From Lachnospiraceae bacterium (lineage in GTDB: Bacteria; Bacillota; Clostridia; Lachnospirales; Lachnospiraceae): DNA of 64,000 bases. The DNA is taken from the NCBI GenBank assembly GCA_021153185.1, contig JAGKTY010000008.1, positions 1-64,000 of the forward strand, given 5' to 3'. This document shows, one piece after another, positions 18,143 to 25,904 of this stretch. The notes beneath the pieces are model-generated. The model worked only from the letters and a program-made list of their open reading frames with translations. It was not told where the DNA came from and made no database searches. Each line of letters opens with the position of its first letter. The first letter of the stretch is position 1. Made by a program: the position numbers and the translations under genes.

Positions 18143-18210
18143 CTGCAAATCGCTTGCATATCACCGTCTGTTTTCAAACGGTCAAAACATCTCGATATGA
18201 CGCGATGCAG
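18143..18210 (-). ncRNA. Structured leader RNA of the HD-GYP gene
   Basis: Read on the minus strand, four paired blocks nest in order: 18206-18210 with 18143-18147, 18202-18205 with 18150-18153, 18194-18199 with 18157-18162, and 18178-18182 with 18163-18167, with an 11-base bulge. It lies entirely between the promoter and the ribosome binding site. I could not match it to the c-di-GMP-I or -II riboswitch consensus. Confidence 0.5.
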
Positions 18211-18218
18211 CTACCATT

Positions 18219-18247
18219 ATTTTACTAAAAGTACCTCACACTGTCAA
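18219..18247 (-). promoter_or_regulatory. Promoter of the HD-GYP gene
   Basis: On the minus strand, perfect TTGACA (18242-18247), 17 bases and TAAAAT (18219-18224). Transcription would start near 18212. Confidence 0.8.
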
Positions 18248-18335
18248 TGAACGTGCTCAAATCCGTGCATATTGCACAATTTATTTTTTTAGATATTTTT
18301 CTGTTTTATCAAGCAGCTCTTTTCCATGAATCCCC

Positions 18336-19865
18336 CTATGACTGTGCTACTATGGCATATGTTTTGTCAAAAATATCCCGATCAACAATGTAAACATCCT
18401 GAAGATCATCTGTTCTGACCGCCAGATAATCCCCCGGTTTTCCAACCATATATTTTTCTAAATCCCAGTTTGTAAATACCTTCACCGCCTTTTCAATTTG
18501 GCGCGCATAAATCCGAACATTCCCTGTCGGCATACAAACCCCTGCATAATCAATCAGGGAATGCTTCTTTCCGTCAAGTCTGTTTTTCATAACCGGCTCA
18601 TACTGGTTATTGATTACACATTGGCTATAACAATATTTTTGATCGATTGGCTTATAAGAACGGTCAAATTTATCCTTTCGCTTTGGATACACCTCTCCGT
18701 TGATACCAATCATAATGATTAAATCCTCCTCAATCGTCATATCGATATCACCCTCTAGTGTGCGGATGGTAATCGGCGTACCGATTGGCAAAATATCGGA
18801 TGCCTTAACATATCCCAGCGGAATGTTTTTCTTTTGATATTTCTCCATCTGGGTTACATCTGCTTCATATTCGTCCGCGTAGATCAGTTCAAAGTTGTTA
18901 TAATACGCAATCATCTGATTGTTAAAGTATGCTTCCGCATGTGTTGTTCCATAGTTCTCTTCGTAAAGACGTTTGCTGATAAAACCACCTGCCTTTTGCA
19001 GATGACCGCCTCCGCTTCCGATATCTTTGGTGAGAAATGCCGCAAGCTCGCTGGCATTGACTTCCCTGACACAGCTCCGCACAGAAAACTTATATCCGCC
19101 AACCACTTCATTAAATACAACACAGGTCGTAATCTGGTCCACCTGCAGTAAAAAGTCACTGATCAGTCCCAAAATATTCGCATCACAAGGCTGTGATTTG
19201 ATGACTGCAAACTTGTAATCTTCGTTGTGTGTACAGCGAAGCATTGCAATTCCGGCAATCTCAAGCTCTTTCATCGAGATATTGGAGTTGATGAAATATG
19301 TCACGTTGGCATGATTATAGACGAGCGAATCCTGCATATCGCGGTCAACAGGATTGTGCATCTCGGAAAAGCGGTTCGTATCTGTCAAAAGTCCGTAATA
19401 AAGTGCTGTCGCCAAATCAATGTTGTCATTGACCGCAAATCCCGCCTCTGTCAACATGCTCCAGACAATCGTAGAACAGCTTCCCATATCAGAAATAATA
19501 TGCATGCGTGCGATGTCTTCTATCTCAATCTGGTGATGATCGATGACCGCCACATTTTCCGCGCGAAGACGCGTGACATTGCCCGCTCCATACTGACAAT
19601 CAACGGTAATTAAAAGCCCCTTTACCGCATAATCCTCTGCTGCCTCCTTTGGCAGATACACAATGGGAATACTCAGTTTGTCAACCATAAGGCACAAATT
19701 TGCCTTCTGAATCTGATTCTGCCCACTGTATAATAATTTGACGGATTTCCCTTTTTCCTGAAAATAACAGTATAAGCCAAATCCTGCTGCCAGCGCATCC
19801 GCATCCGGATTGTCGTGACACTGGATTGTGATTTCCGGAAATTCCAAAAGCTCCTGTAGCATCAT
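18336..19865 (-). CDS. DHH/DHHA1 family phosphoesterase with C-terminal extension
   Basis: A 509-residue protein. The DHH domain shows HDNPDADALAAG near the N-terminus and VIDHHQ around residue 110. The DHHA1 domain has GSGGGHLQKAGGF near 290. Such proteins hydrolyse small oligonucleotides or cyclic-dinucleotide products. The 170-residue C-terminal extension (from about 335) ends in a segment with PGDYLAVRTDDLQDVYIVDRD, not part of the DHH fold and of unknown role. There is no membrane segment, unlike GdpP. Its ATG-ATG start overlaps the stop of the sensor kinase gene, so it is the third gene of a response regulator-kinase-DHH operon. Confidence 0.87.
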   Translation of the reverse strand: MMLQELLEFPEITIQCHDNPDADALAAGFGLYCYFQEKGKSVKLLYSGQNQIQKANLCLMVDKLSIPIVYLPKEAAEDYAVKGLLITVDCQYGAGNVTRLRAENVAVIDHHQIEIEDIARMHIISDMGSCSTIVWSMLTEAGFAVNDNIDLATALYYGLLTDTNRFSEMHNPVDRDMQDSLVYNHANVTYFINSNISMKELEIAGIAMLRCTHNEDYKFAVIKSQPCDANILGLISDFLLQVDQITTCVVFNEVVGGYKFSVRSCVREVNASELAAFLTKDIGSGGGHLQKAGGFISKRLYEENYGTTHAEAYFNNQMIAYYNNFELIYADEYEADVTQMEKYQKKNIPLGYVKASDILPIGTPITIRTLEGDIDMTIEEDLIIMIGINGEVYPKRKDKFDRSYKPIDQKYCYSQCVINNQYEPVMKNRLDGKKHSLIDYAGVCMPTGNVRIYARQIEKAVKVFTNWDLEKYMVGKPGDYLAVRTDDLQDVYIVDRDIFDKTYAIVAQS

Positions 19866-21049
19866 TGCCGGTTCCCCTCCAACGGTATTTTGATTTCAAA
19901 TGTTTTCACATAGTCGGGACGTTCATGATATTGTATCAAACGAATATGTCCTCCATGCATTTCTATTATTTTACGACAGATCGATAGGCCAAGTCCACTC
20001 CCTTTTCCTGTTGTCCGGGCCTTATCTCCCTGCACAAACGGGTCAAATAAATGCTTCGCCACGTCTGTGTCAATCCGGTTTCCATTATCCGACACGGTAA
20101 TGACAATCTGACGGCCCTGCTGCATCGCCTTGACAGAAACCGTCGTCTTTTGTGGATTGTGTTTGTATGCATTGGCAAGAAGGTTCCTGACTGCACGCTG
20201 GAACTGCACTTTGTCCACAGATGCGTAAAGTGCCGTCTCCGGAATGTCGATTTCAAGTGACATCTTCCGCTCTTCAAAATCCGTATACACACCTGCTGCC
20301 ACTTCCCTTACGAGTTCATAAACATCTTCCTTTGTCCTTGAAAGTGCATATCCCGCACTGTCTAATTTGACATATTCAAACAACAGTGTCACAAGCTGTG
20401 AGGTCTGCATCGATTTATTGTAAATGCTGTCCAAATATTCCTGTCTCTTATCTTCTGACACTTCGCCCTCTGCAAGTGCCTTGGAAAATCCGGCAATCGT
20501 TGTAATCGGCGTCTTGATATCATGTGCAATATCAGACAGCAGCAGGTTTTTCTGCTTCTCCTGTTCCTTCTCCTCGCATAGGCGTTTTTGTTCCATTTTT
20601 TTGACGCGCTTGCTGACGCTGATTGAAAAATACAGTCCTGCCAGAATATACGGCGCAAGCCACAATACAACCATTGCGAAGACGCAGCAAAATGCCCCCA
20701 ATAAAAAGAGTGCTGTATTCTGCTTTTGCAGGAGCAGGAAACGGTCGGAGACATACTTGACAATTTCGTTGCTGCACACCCATTTTATTACCACATCCAG
20801 CGCACCGTATGCTTTTCCTCCGGATAACATCAGTATGATATATGCAGCCGCAGTTTTAAACAACAGCCCGAAACTCTCCCGTATCGATGCCCCATCAAAC
20901 AGTCCATTGATTTGAAACACATTTTCAATGACTGGTCCCAAAAGCCTTGCAAACAGAGCATTGTTGATTCCCTGCATGACGCCGACAAAAATGAGTACAA
21001 CAAAAAAACGACGCAATATATAATTTCTAAGGTCTGCTTCTTCTCTCAT
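19862..21049 (-). CDS. Sensor histidine kinase
   Basis: A 395-residue membrane kinase. Two hydrophobic stretches (about 12-35 and 115-145) flank a region of about 80 residues with another hydrophobic patch. There is then a short coiled linker, HisKA with phospho-acceptor SDIAHDIKTPIT, and HATPase_c with N-box LLANAYKHN, the DNGNRID variant of the DxGxG loop and GKGSGLGLS. No HAMP domain is apparent. It is six bases downstream of its response regulator and overlaps the DHH gene. The signal is unknown. Confidence 0.93.
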   Translation of the reverse strand: MREEADLRNYILRRFFVVLIFVGVMQGINNALFARLLGPVIENVFQINGLFDGASIRESFGLLFKTAAAYIILMLSGGKAYGALDVVIKWVCSNEIVKYVSDRFLLLQKQNTALFLLGAFCCVFAMVVLWLAPYILAGLYFSISVSKRVKKMEQKRLCEEKEQEKQKNLLLSDIAHDIKTPITTIAGFSKALAEGEVSEDKRQEYLDSIYNKSMQTSQLVTLLFEYVKLDSAGYALSRTKEDVYELVREVAAGVYTDFEERKMSLEIDIPETALYASVDKVQFQRAVRNLLANAYKHNPQKTTVSVKAMQQGRQIVITVSDNGNRIDTDVAKHLFDPFVQGDKARTTGKGSGLGLSICRKIIEMHGGHIRLIQYHERPDYVKTFEIKIPLEGNRQ

Positions 21050-21055
21050 ACCTTG

Positions 21056-21739
21056 TTATTTCTCCATACGATATCCAAGTCCTCTGATGGTTTTGATATA
21101 CTCTGTCTGCCCGTCATCCAGTTTGCTTCGCAGCTTACTGATACAAACCATGATATTGTTGTCTGCCACAATGAATTCTTCTCCCCAGCCGGCCTCATAA
21201 ATCTGTTGCTTTGTGAATACCTTTCCCGGATTTTCCATGAAAAGCCGCAATATTTTGTATTCAACACTCGTTAAATCAATGGCGTTTCCATCTTTATAAA
21301 CGACACATTCCTGTGTATCAAGCACAAGATTTCTTACGACGAGCTGCTTAACGGCTTCTGCACCTGCACCAAGTGAATAAAACCGCCTCATATTGGAGTG
21401 AATCCGCGCCATTGCCTCAAGCGGATTAAATGGCTTGGTAATATAATCATCGGCCCCTAAATCAAGACCGAGTATTTTCTCTTCATCATTCCCTTTTGCA
21501 GAAATCACAATAATCGGAATATTACTCTGCGCCCGAAGCCGCTTCATGACCTGATACCCGTCCATTTTGGGCATCATAATGTCCAAAAGCACCATATCGA
21601 CATCTTCTTTTTCACATAGTCTGATGGCATCCTCCCCATTATCCGCCTCTATGACGCGATAGCCGTCTTTTTCCAGATATAGACGTAAAAGCAGTCTGAT
21701 TTCCGCTTCATCATCGGCTATTAATATCGTATTTGCCAT
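21056..21739 (-). CDS. OmpR-family response regulator
   Basis: A 227-residue regulator with a receiver domain (phospho-acceptor Asp in VLLDIMMP, Lys in ITKPFNP) and a C-terminal winged helix (SVEYKILRLF, IKTIRGLGYRMEK). The start follows AGAGGGAATT. It is the first gene of the operon with its kinase and a DHH phosphoesterase. Helically phased TTAAG repeats lie upstream of the neighbouring DUF975 gene and are a candidate target. Confidence 0.95.
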   Translation of the reverse strand: MANTILIADDEAEIRLLLRLYLEKDGYRVIEADNGEDAIRLCEKEDVDMVLLDIMMPKMDGYQVMKRLRAQSNIPIIVISAKGNDEEKILGLDLGADDYITKPFNPLEAMARIHSNMRRFYSLGAGAEAVKQLVVRNLVLDTQECVVYKDGNAIDLTSVEYKILRLFMENPGKVFTKQQIYEAGWGEEFIVADNNIMVCISKLRSKLDDGQTEYIKTIRGLGYRMEK

Positions 21740-21805
21740 AATTCCCTCTTTTCCGCTACGAATGTTCCTACCGGCGTACTGCCCGGTTTGTTCACTGCCA
21801 TAATA

Positions 21806-21840
21806 ATATAAGGTCAGACAGCACGTGTCTGCCTGACCTC
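21806..21840 (-). terminator. Terminator of the DUF975 gene
   Basis: Arms AGGTCAGGCAG and CTGTCTGACCT (minus strand, 21811-21839, one wobble) are followed by a T/A-rich stretch. It lies 20 bases beyond the DUF975 stop codon. Confidence 0.7.
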
Positions 21841-21859
21841 ATTGTATCATGTTTTTCCA

Positions 21860-22681
21860 TTACATTTCTACATATGTCTCATAAGTGTCTGTTACATTTC
21901 CGGATCTGTTTGAAAGCGTGCTGTACAAAGCCGCTTCTGTCTGGTATACATACGGATTGACATAGAAGATGCTCAAGATACCGCATGTAAGCAGGCTGAG
22001 AAGTTCCCATCCGATGAAAGAAAGGTGAAGAACAAATGTATTCCACTTATGTCCGTCCATCATCTCTTTACTCTTCAAAAGCGCTTCGTTTGTGTCCATC
22101 GTCGGGTCCTCTCCGAGTAAGTACGGTACAAGCATATATTCATAAGCCTTAATGATACCCGGAATGATGAGTAACAACGACCATAACAATATATATAAGT
22201 CTCTAAAGAACATCGTCTTTACAATCGCCATATAGTTTGAACCAAATGAAAGACCCATCTGACCGATCTGTGCTGTGCCATCCAAGTTATCCACAAAGAA
22301 TTTCCGGCATCCTACCTGAAGCGGATTTAACAAAAATGCTGTAATACAAAAACCAATCACAAGTGCCACAACAACAATGACGAGCACTACAACTCCAACG
22401 GTTGCCGCTACTGCTGCAATATCAGCTTTTGAAATACTGCTGTCGTTTTTGATTCCGTCAATGGCATTTGAGATATCCTGCTTTACAGAAACTTCTGTTG
22501 AATCCTCAAACGTATCCTTCATATCCTGTACATCATCCTGGTTAAAGCTGTTGCTTCCTGCCGATGAACCACCGCCGCCGCCAAGTGTCAGGCCAAGGAC
22601 AAGTGCCACAAGGACGCATTTCCAGTAATTGGCTGTAAATGCCTGTTTTGCTTTTTCTTTTAATGATTTTCTATCCCACAT
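21860..22681 (-). CDS. DUF975 family membrane protein
   Basis: A 273-residue integral membrane protein with about five to six hydrophobic segments. The N-terminus DRKSLKEKAKQAFTANYWKC and the signature GCRKFFVDNLDG, LLLIIPGIIKAYEYMLVPYLL and VNPYVYQTEAALY define DUF975. An Asn/Asp/Ser-rich loop with a Gly run lies at about 32-60, probably outside the membrane. No biochemical role is known for the family. The ATG follows AAAGGAGGAAC. It is monocistronic with a regulator-type promoter. Confidence 0.88.
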   Translation of the reverse strand: MWDRKSLKEKAKQAFTANYWKCVLVALVLGLTLGGGGGSSAGSNSFNQDDVQDMKDTFEDSTEVSVKQDISNAIDGIKNDSSISKADIAAVAATVGVVVLVIVVVALVIGFCITAFLLNPLQVGCRKFFVDNLDGTAQIGQMGLSFGSNYMAIVKTMFFRDLYILLWSLLLIIPGIIKAYEYMLVPYLLGEDPTMDTNEALLKSKEMMDGHKWNTFVLHLSFIGWELLSLLTCGILSIFYVNPYVYQTEAALYSTLSNRSGNVTDTYETYVEM

Positions 22682-22730
22682 ATCATGTTCCTCCTTTAGA
22701 AATGTGTTACCGTGTTCGGTTTATGCTTTT

Positions 22731-22784
22731 ACTATACAGTGCTTTTCTTAACGCAAAAAGCGCGTAACCTTAACGTAGCCTTAA
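22731..22784 (-). promoter_or_regulatory. Promoter with phased TTAAG repeats upstream of DUF975 gene
   Basis: On the minus strand a -10 TATAGT (22731-22736) has a poor -35. Copies of TTAAG lie at 22780-22784, 22769-22773 and 22747-22751, spaced 11 and 22 bases, that is, on one face of the helix. This is the pattern of PhoB/OmpR-type activator sites. Confidence 0.4.
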
Positions 22785-22823
22785 AATATAAAATTTTTGT
22801 TTCGGGATATTTTAAAATTTTTG

Positions 22824-22972
22824 GTAACTATTCAGAACCACATTCGCAAAATCGCATCTTCGATGCTTTCCTTTTGCTCATGTGGTTACTTCGCCATATA
22901 AATATTCATAAACATTCATTCATGCAAGCATGATGTCTGTTTATGAATATTTGCATGGCTCTGAATAGTTAC
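22824..22972. repeat. Cruciform-forming palindromic element
   Basis: Terminal inverted repeats of 12 bases (GTAACTATTCAG at 22824-22835, its complement at 22961-22972) enclose two long hairpins. One is 22836-22887, with arms AACCACAT, GCAAAA and GCATC and their complements. The other is 22900-22952, with a perfect 15-bp stem. There is no reading frame. The shape fits a miniature element or REP-like repeat. It is most of the gap between the DUF975 gene and the tRNA genes. Confidence 0.7.
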
Positions 22973-22991
22973 AATTTTGAACATAGAAAAA

Positions 22992-23062
22992 AGCGGGTGA
23001 TGGGAATCGAACCCACGTATCCAGCTTGGAAGGCTGGTGTTCTACCATTGAACTACACCCGC
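22992..23062 (-). tRNA. tRNA-Gly (TCC)
   Basis: 71 bases; cloverleaf with acceptor stem GCGGGTG/CACCCGC, anticodon loop CTTCCAA giving TCC, and T-loop GGTTCGATT. The 3' CCA is not encoded; a T-run follows at once and may end the tRNA transcript. Confidence 0.97.
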
Positions 23063-23086
23063 ATGTTAACGAATTATGAAATTGCA

Positions 23087-23159
23087 TGCCCAGAGCCGGA
23101 ATCGAACCAGCGACACAAGGATTTTCAGTCCTTTGCTCTACCAACTGAGCTATCTGGGC
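23087..23159 (-). tRNA. tRNA-Phe (GAA)
   Basis: 73 bases; acceptor GCCCAGA/TCTGGGC, anticodon loop CTGAAAA giving GAA, T-loop GGTTCGATT. The CCA end is not encoded. Confidence 0.97.
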
Positions 23160-23168
23160 GTCTATCAA

Positions 23169-23252
23169 TGCTGGTGGCCGGGGTCGAACCGGCACGATGT
23201 CGCCACCACAGGATTTTAAGTCCTGCGCGTCTGCCTATTCCGCCACACCAGC
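23169..23252 (-). tRNA. tRNA-Leu (TAA)
   Basis: 84 bases with a long class II variable arm; acceptor GCTGGTG/CACCAGC, anticodon loop CTTAAAA giving TAA. The CCA end is not encoded. Its wobble base is a likely substrate of the TrmL encoded at about 11 kb. Confidence 0.96.
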
Positions 23253-23261
23253 AGATATCAG

Positions 23262-23343
23262 TGGATGGAGGTGGATTCGAACCACCGAAGCAAGTTGCAG
23301 CAGATTTACAGTCTGTCCCCTTTGGCCACTCGGGAATCCATCC
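23262..23343 (-). tRNA. tRNA-Tyr (GTA)
   Basis: 82 bases with a class II variable arm; acceptor GGATGGA/TCCATCC (with the usual offset), anticodon loop CTGTAAA giving GTA. It is the first tRNA in the transcription unit; CCA is not encoded. Confidence 0.96.
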
Positions 23344-23375
23344 AAATCTGTTAGAAAAAGTCCTAACAGAAAGTT

Positions 23376-23403
23376 ATTATATCATATTTCTTTGTTTTTT
23401 CAA
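23376..23403 (-). promoter_or_regulatory. Promoter of the tRNA operon
   Basis: On the minus strand, TTGAAA (23398-23403), 16 bases and TATAAT (23376-23381). A leader hairpin, CTGTTAG with its complement (23348-23369), separates it from tRNA-Tyr. Confidence 0.75.
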
Positions 23404-23439
23404 GTATTTTTTCATCCGGATAAAAATCTTGGTCTTGTT

Positions 23440-25539
23440 TTATTTTGTATGCTTTAATACGATTGCCGAAAATTTTGGAAGGGTAAGTGTAACCTTTCCG
23501 TTAATGACCGGATATTCCTGCTCTTTTGTGGAAAAGCCCTCATCTGTTGTGCGCATTAATGATTTCATCACGCACTCCCGTGGCACACCGCTATCCCAAA
23601 CATGAAAACTCTTCGTTATCTCATAATCGTTGTTGTTTACAACAATCACACACTGGTCTGTGTCGTTAAAACGGCTGTACGCAATAATACCGCAGTCTCC
23701 ATCCACGTATTTGTGAGAACCGGTCTTAAGCTCCTCATTTTCTTTGTGAATACGGATCATGTCTTTATGGAACTGAATCAGTTCTTTGTCCTCATGCCCC
23801 CAAGGATATGTGCGCCTGTTGTCGGGATCTGTAAATCCGCAAACGCCGGCCTCATCTCCGTAATAAATCGTTGGCGCACCCGGCCACGTCATCTGTATGA
23901 GCACTGCCTCTCTCATAACCGCTACATTGACACCGTTGTTGGCAGCCTCCGGAGACATGGAATTAACACGTCCTACCACATGATTGGTCCTTGTCAAAAA
24001 TCTGGAATGGTCGTGATTGCTCAGCTCATTCATGGCAGCCTGCAAAGAAGCGGTCGTAAATGCTGACTTATGATGATGCATCGCACCCCAGAAGGCATCC
24101 GCATTGTTGAGAAGATCCCCTCTAAAGTCATCACTGTGTTTTTGCATTCCTGTTAAAAACCAGGTAAGCGGCTCCATAAATGCATCATAATTCATGACCG
24201 TATCCCACTCACCGTTTTCAATCCATGATTTTGGATCGCCGTAGTGCTCGGCAAGTACAATCGCATTTGGATTGGCCTGCTTGACTGCATTGTTAAAATC
24301 TTTCCAGAACTGATGGTTAAGCTCCGGACTGTGTCCCAAATCTGCCGCAACATCCAGTCTCCAGCCATCGACATTATAAGGAGGAGAAACCCATTTGCGT
24401 CCGATCTGCAGGACATATTCGTATAAATCCCTTGAACCCTCATAGTTTAACTTTGGAAGCGTGTCATGTCCCCACCAGCCATCATAGGTCGGGTTATACG
24501 GGAAATGATTCGGATCAAAAAATGAAAAATAATTGTGATAAGGGCTATCCCCGGCAATATAGGCACCCTTTTCATATCCCTCGAACGATTCGTAAATCCG
24601 TTCTCTGTCAAGCCATTTATTAAAAGAGCCGCAATGGTTGAACACGCCGTCCAAAATGACCTTCATGCCGCGTTTGTGCGCTTCCGCTACGACCTTTGCA
24701 AACAGCGCATTGCTCGCCTCTAAGTTTTTCTTATTGGCAACGCGGTTAATATATCTCGTTGCATAGCGGTTCTCAAACTGTCCCTGGGCAAGCAGCTCTC
24801 CTTCATCATCCACGATTTTACCGATATGCGGATCGATATAATCATAATCCTGGATATCGTATTTGTGGTTTGATGGGGATACAAACAGCGGATTAAAATA
24901 AATGACATCAATGCCAAGGTCCTCTAAATAATCCATCTTATCCAAAACGCCCTGCAAATCGCCACCATAAAATTCACGCACACCCATGGTTGCAGGATAT
25001 TTATTCCAATCATCCACATGTGTAACATGCTCTCCAATGTAGTTGTACTCGTCTGTGAGGACATCATTCCCCGGGTCACCATTACAGAACCGGTCGACGT
25101 AAATCTGATACATCACCGCCCCCTTTGCCCAATTTGGTACACGCTGTCCCGGCACAAGGGTAAATTTGTTGTATTCCTGCACATCCTTGGCAACACCGCG
25201 CAAATCATAATAACAGACGATACGCCCAACAACAATTTCGAAATAGTAAGAAACCTTTACGTTATCAAGCTGAAGCTCATACTCAAAATAATCAAACTCT
25301 TTGTCTGAATCGTACTTCATCATGAGATGCTTCTCGTCCTTAATTACAATATAAACTTTGTCAATATTGTTGATTGCACTGCGGAACCGAATGGTTACAA
25401 GACTATATGGAGCCGGCTCTGCCGGTGAAACATAGCGCTCTGTCATATCAGAGAACAACGCTCTCTTATTTAAAACAGGCCGCATATTATTAATATAACT
25501 TGCTTGTTTTTGATTTGATAGAAAAAAATTATCTGCCAT
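23440..25539 (-). CDS. GH13 alpha-amylase family enzyme (neopullulanase/cyclomaltodextrinase type)
   Basis: A 699-residue intracellular glycoside hydrolase expected to cleave alpha-1,4-glucans or maltodextrins. An N-terminal beta-domain (about 40-125) resembles the alpha-amylase N domain. The barrel begins at VMYQIYVDRF (about 143). Catalytic residues are visible: nucleophile Asp396 in GWRLDVAAD, acid/base Glu431 in VLAEHYGD and Asp510 in ELSNHDHSR. A C-terminal beta domain completes it. There is no signal peptide. GGGGGAG precedes the ATG. A palindrome TGTTT-GAAT-AAACA at 25587-25600 overlaps the likely -35 and could be an operator. The exact substrate is not decidable from sequence. Confidence 0.92.
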   Translation of the reverse strand: MADNFFLSNQKQASYINNMRPVLNKRALFSDMTERYVSPAEPAPYSLVTIRFRSAINNIDKVYIVIKDEKHLMMKYDSDKEFDYFEYELQLDNVKVSYYFEIVVGRIVCYYDLRGVAKDVQEYNKFTLVPGQRVPNWAKGAVMYQIYVDRFCNGDPGNDVLTDEYNYIGEHVTHVDDWNKYPATMGVREFYGGDLQGVLDKMDYLEDLGIDVIYFNPLFVSPSNHKYDIQDYDYIDPHIGKIVDDEGELLAQGQFENRYATRYINRVANKKNLEASNALFAKVVAEAHKRGMKVILDGVFNHCGSFNKWLDRERIYESFEGYEKGAYIAGDSPYHNYFSFFDPNHFPYNPTYDGWWGHDTLPKLNYEGSRDLYEYVLQIGRKWVSPPYNVDGWRLDVAADLGHSPELNHQFWKDFNNAVKQANPNAIVLAEHYGDPKSWIENGEWDTVMNYDAFMEPLTWFLTGMQKHSDDFRGDLLNNADAFWGAMHHHKSAFTTASLQAAMNELSNHDHSRFLTRTNHVVGRVNSMSPEAANNGVNVAVMREAVLIQMTWPGAPTIYYGDEAGVCGFTDPDNRRTYPWGHEDKELIQFHKDMIRIHKENEELKTGSHKYVDGDCGIIAYSRFNDTDQCVIVVNNNDYEITKSFHVWDSGVPRECVMKSLMRTTDEGFSTKEQEYPVINGKVTLTLPKFSAIVLKHTK

Positions 25540-25648
25540 GAAAATCTCCCCCGAAGTTTTCTTCCTTTATTTTATAATAGAACTTTTGTTTATTCAAACA
25601 TTTTGTTGTCATATCAGATATTTTTAATCGATTTTGTTTTTTATAACT

Positions 25649-25679
25649 GAAAAAGACAGCCGGGTAAGCTGTCTTTTTC
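25649..25679. terminator. Strong terminator upstream of GH13 gene
   Basis: A 12-bp stem GAAAAAGACAGC with its complement, loop CGGGTAA, and T/A runs on both sides. Confidence 0.85.
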
Positions 25680-25740
25680 GAGAAGGTATTTCTTCTTATG
25701 GGGTATAGCAAAAAACTATGTAATGTATTGGGGGGTTACA
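25649..25740 (-). ncRNA. Candidate small RNA between ftsH and GH13 gene
   Basis: The 365-base gap between ftsH and the GH13 gene holds a possible independent transcript. It would start after an extended -10 TGCTATTAT (TATTAT at 25746-25751) and end at a strong terminator with stem GAAAAAGACAGC/GCTGTCTTTTTC (25649-25679). Two C-runs, C6 (25730-25735) and C4 (25700-25703), lie in weakly paired sequence, as in SD-targeting small RNAs. No frame with a ribosome binding site is seen. It could instead be a leader remnant. Confidence 0.35.
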
Positions 25741-25815
25741 AGTGTATAATAGCATCCCTTCCCCTATTCGTCTACACTCAGCTTGCACAAAGTTTACAAA
25801 TCAGCTTGTGTGATT

Positions 25816-25853
25816 TTATAAAAAATGCACAACACCAAAAAGGTGCTGTGCAT
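25816..25853 (-). terminator. Terminator of ftsH
   Basis: On the minus strand ATGCACAGCACC pairs with GGTGTTGTGCAT (one wobble) around T5, followed by a T-run. It lies 50 bases after the ftsH stop and ends the spoIIE-tilS-hpt-ftsH run. Confidence 0.88.
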
Positions 25854-25904
25854 AAATATGTGCTTTTCTTACTCTTTTGTTGTGAAAATATAACAAAACA
25901 TCCC

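Noticed and set aside
18143..18210. c-di-GMP riboswitch
   Set aside because: The conserved GEMM-I and GEMM-II sequence blocks are not visible, although the gene context would fit.
19227..19613. Plus-strand frame of 128 codons opposite the DHH gene
   Set aside because: Its composition follows from the antisense of conserved codons, and the DHH motifs prove the minus strand is coding.
22824..22972. CRISPR array
   Set aside because: It has inverted rather than evenly spaced direct repeats and no cas genes are present anywhere in the window.
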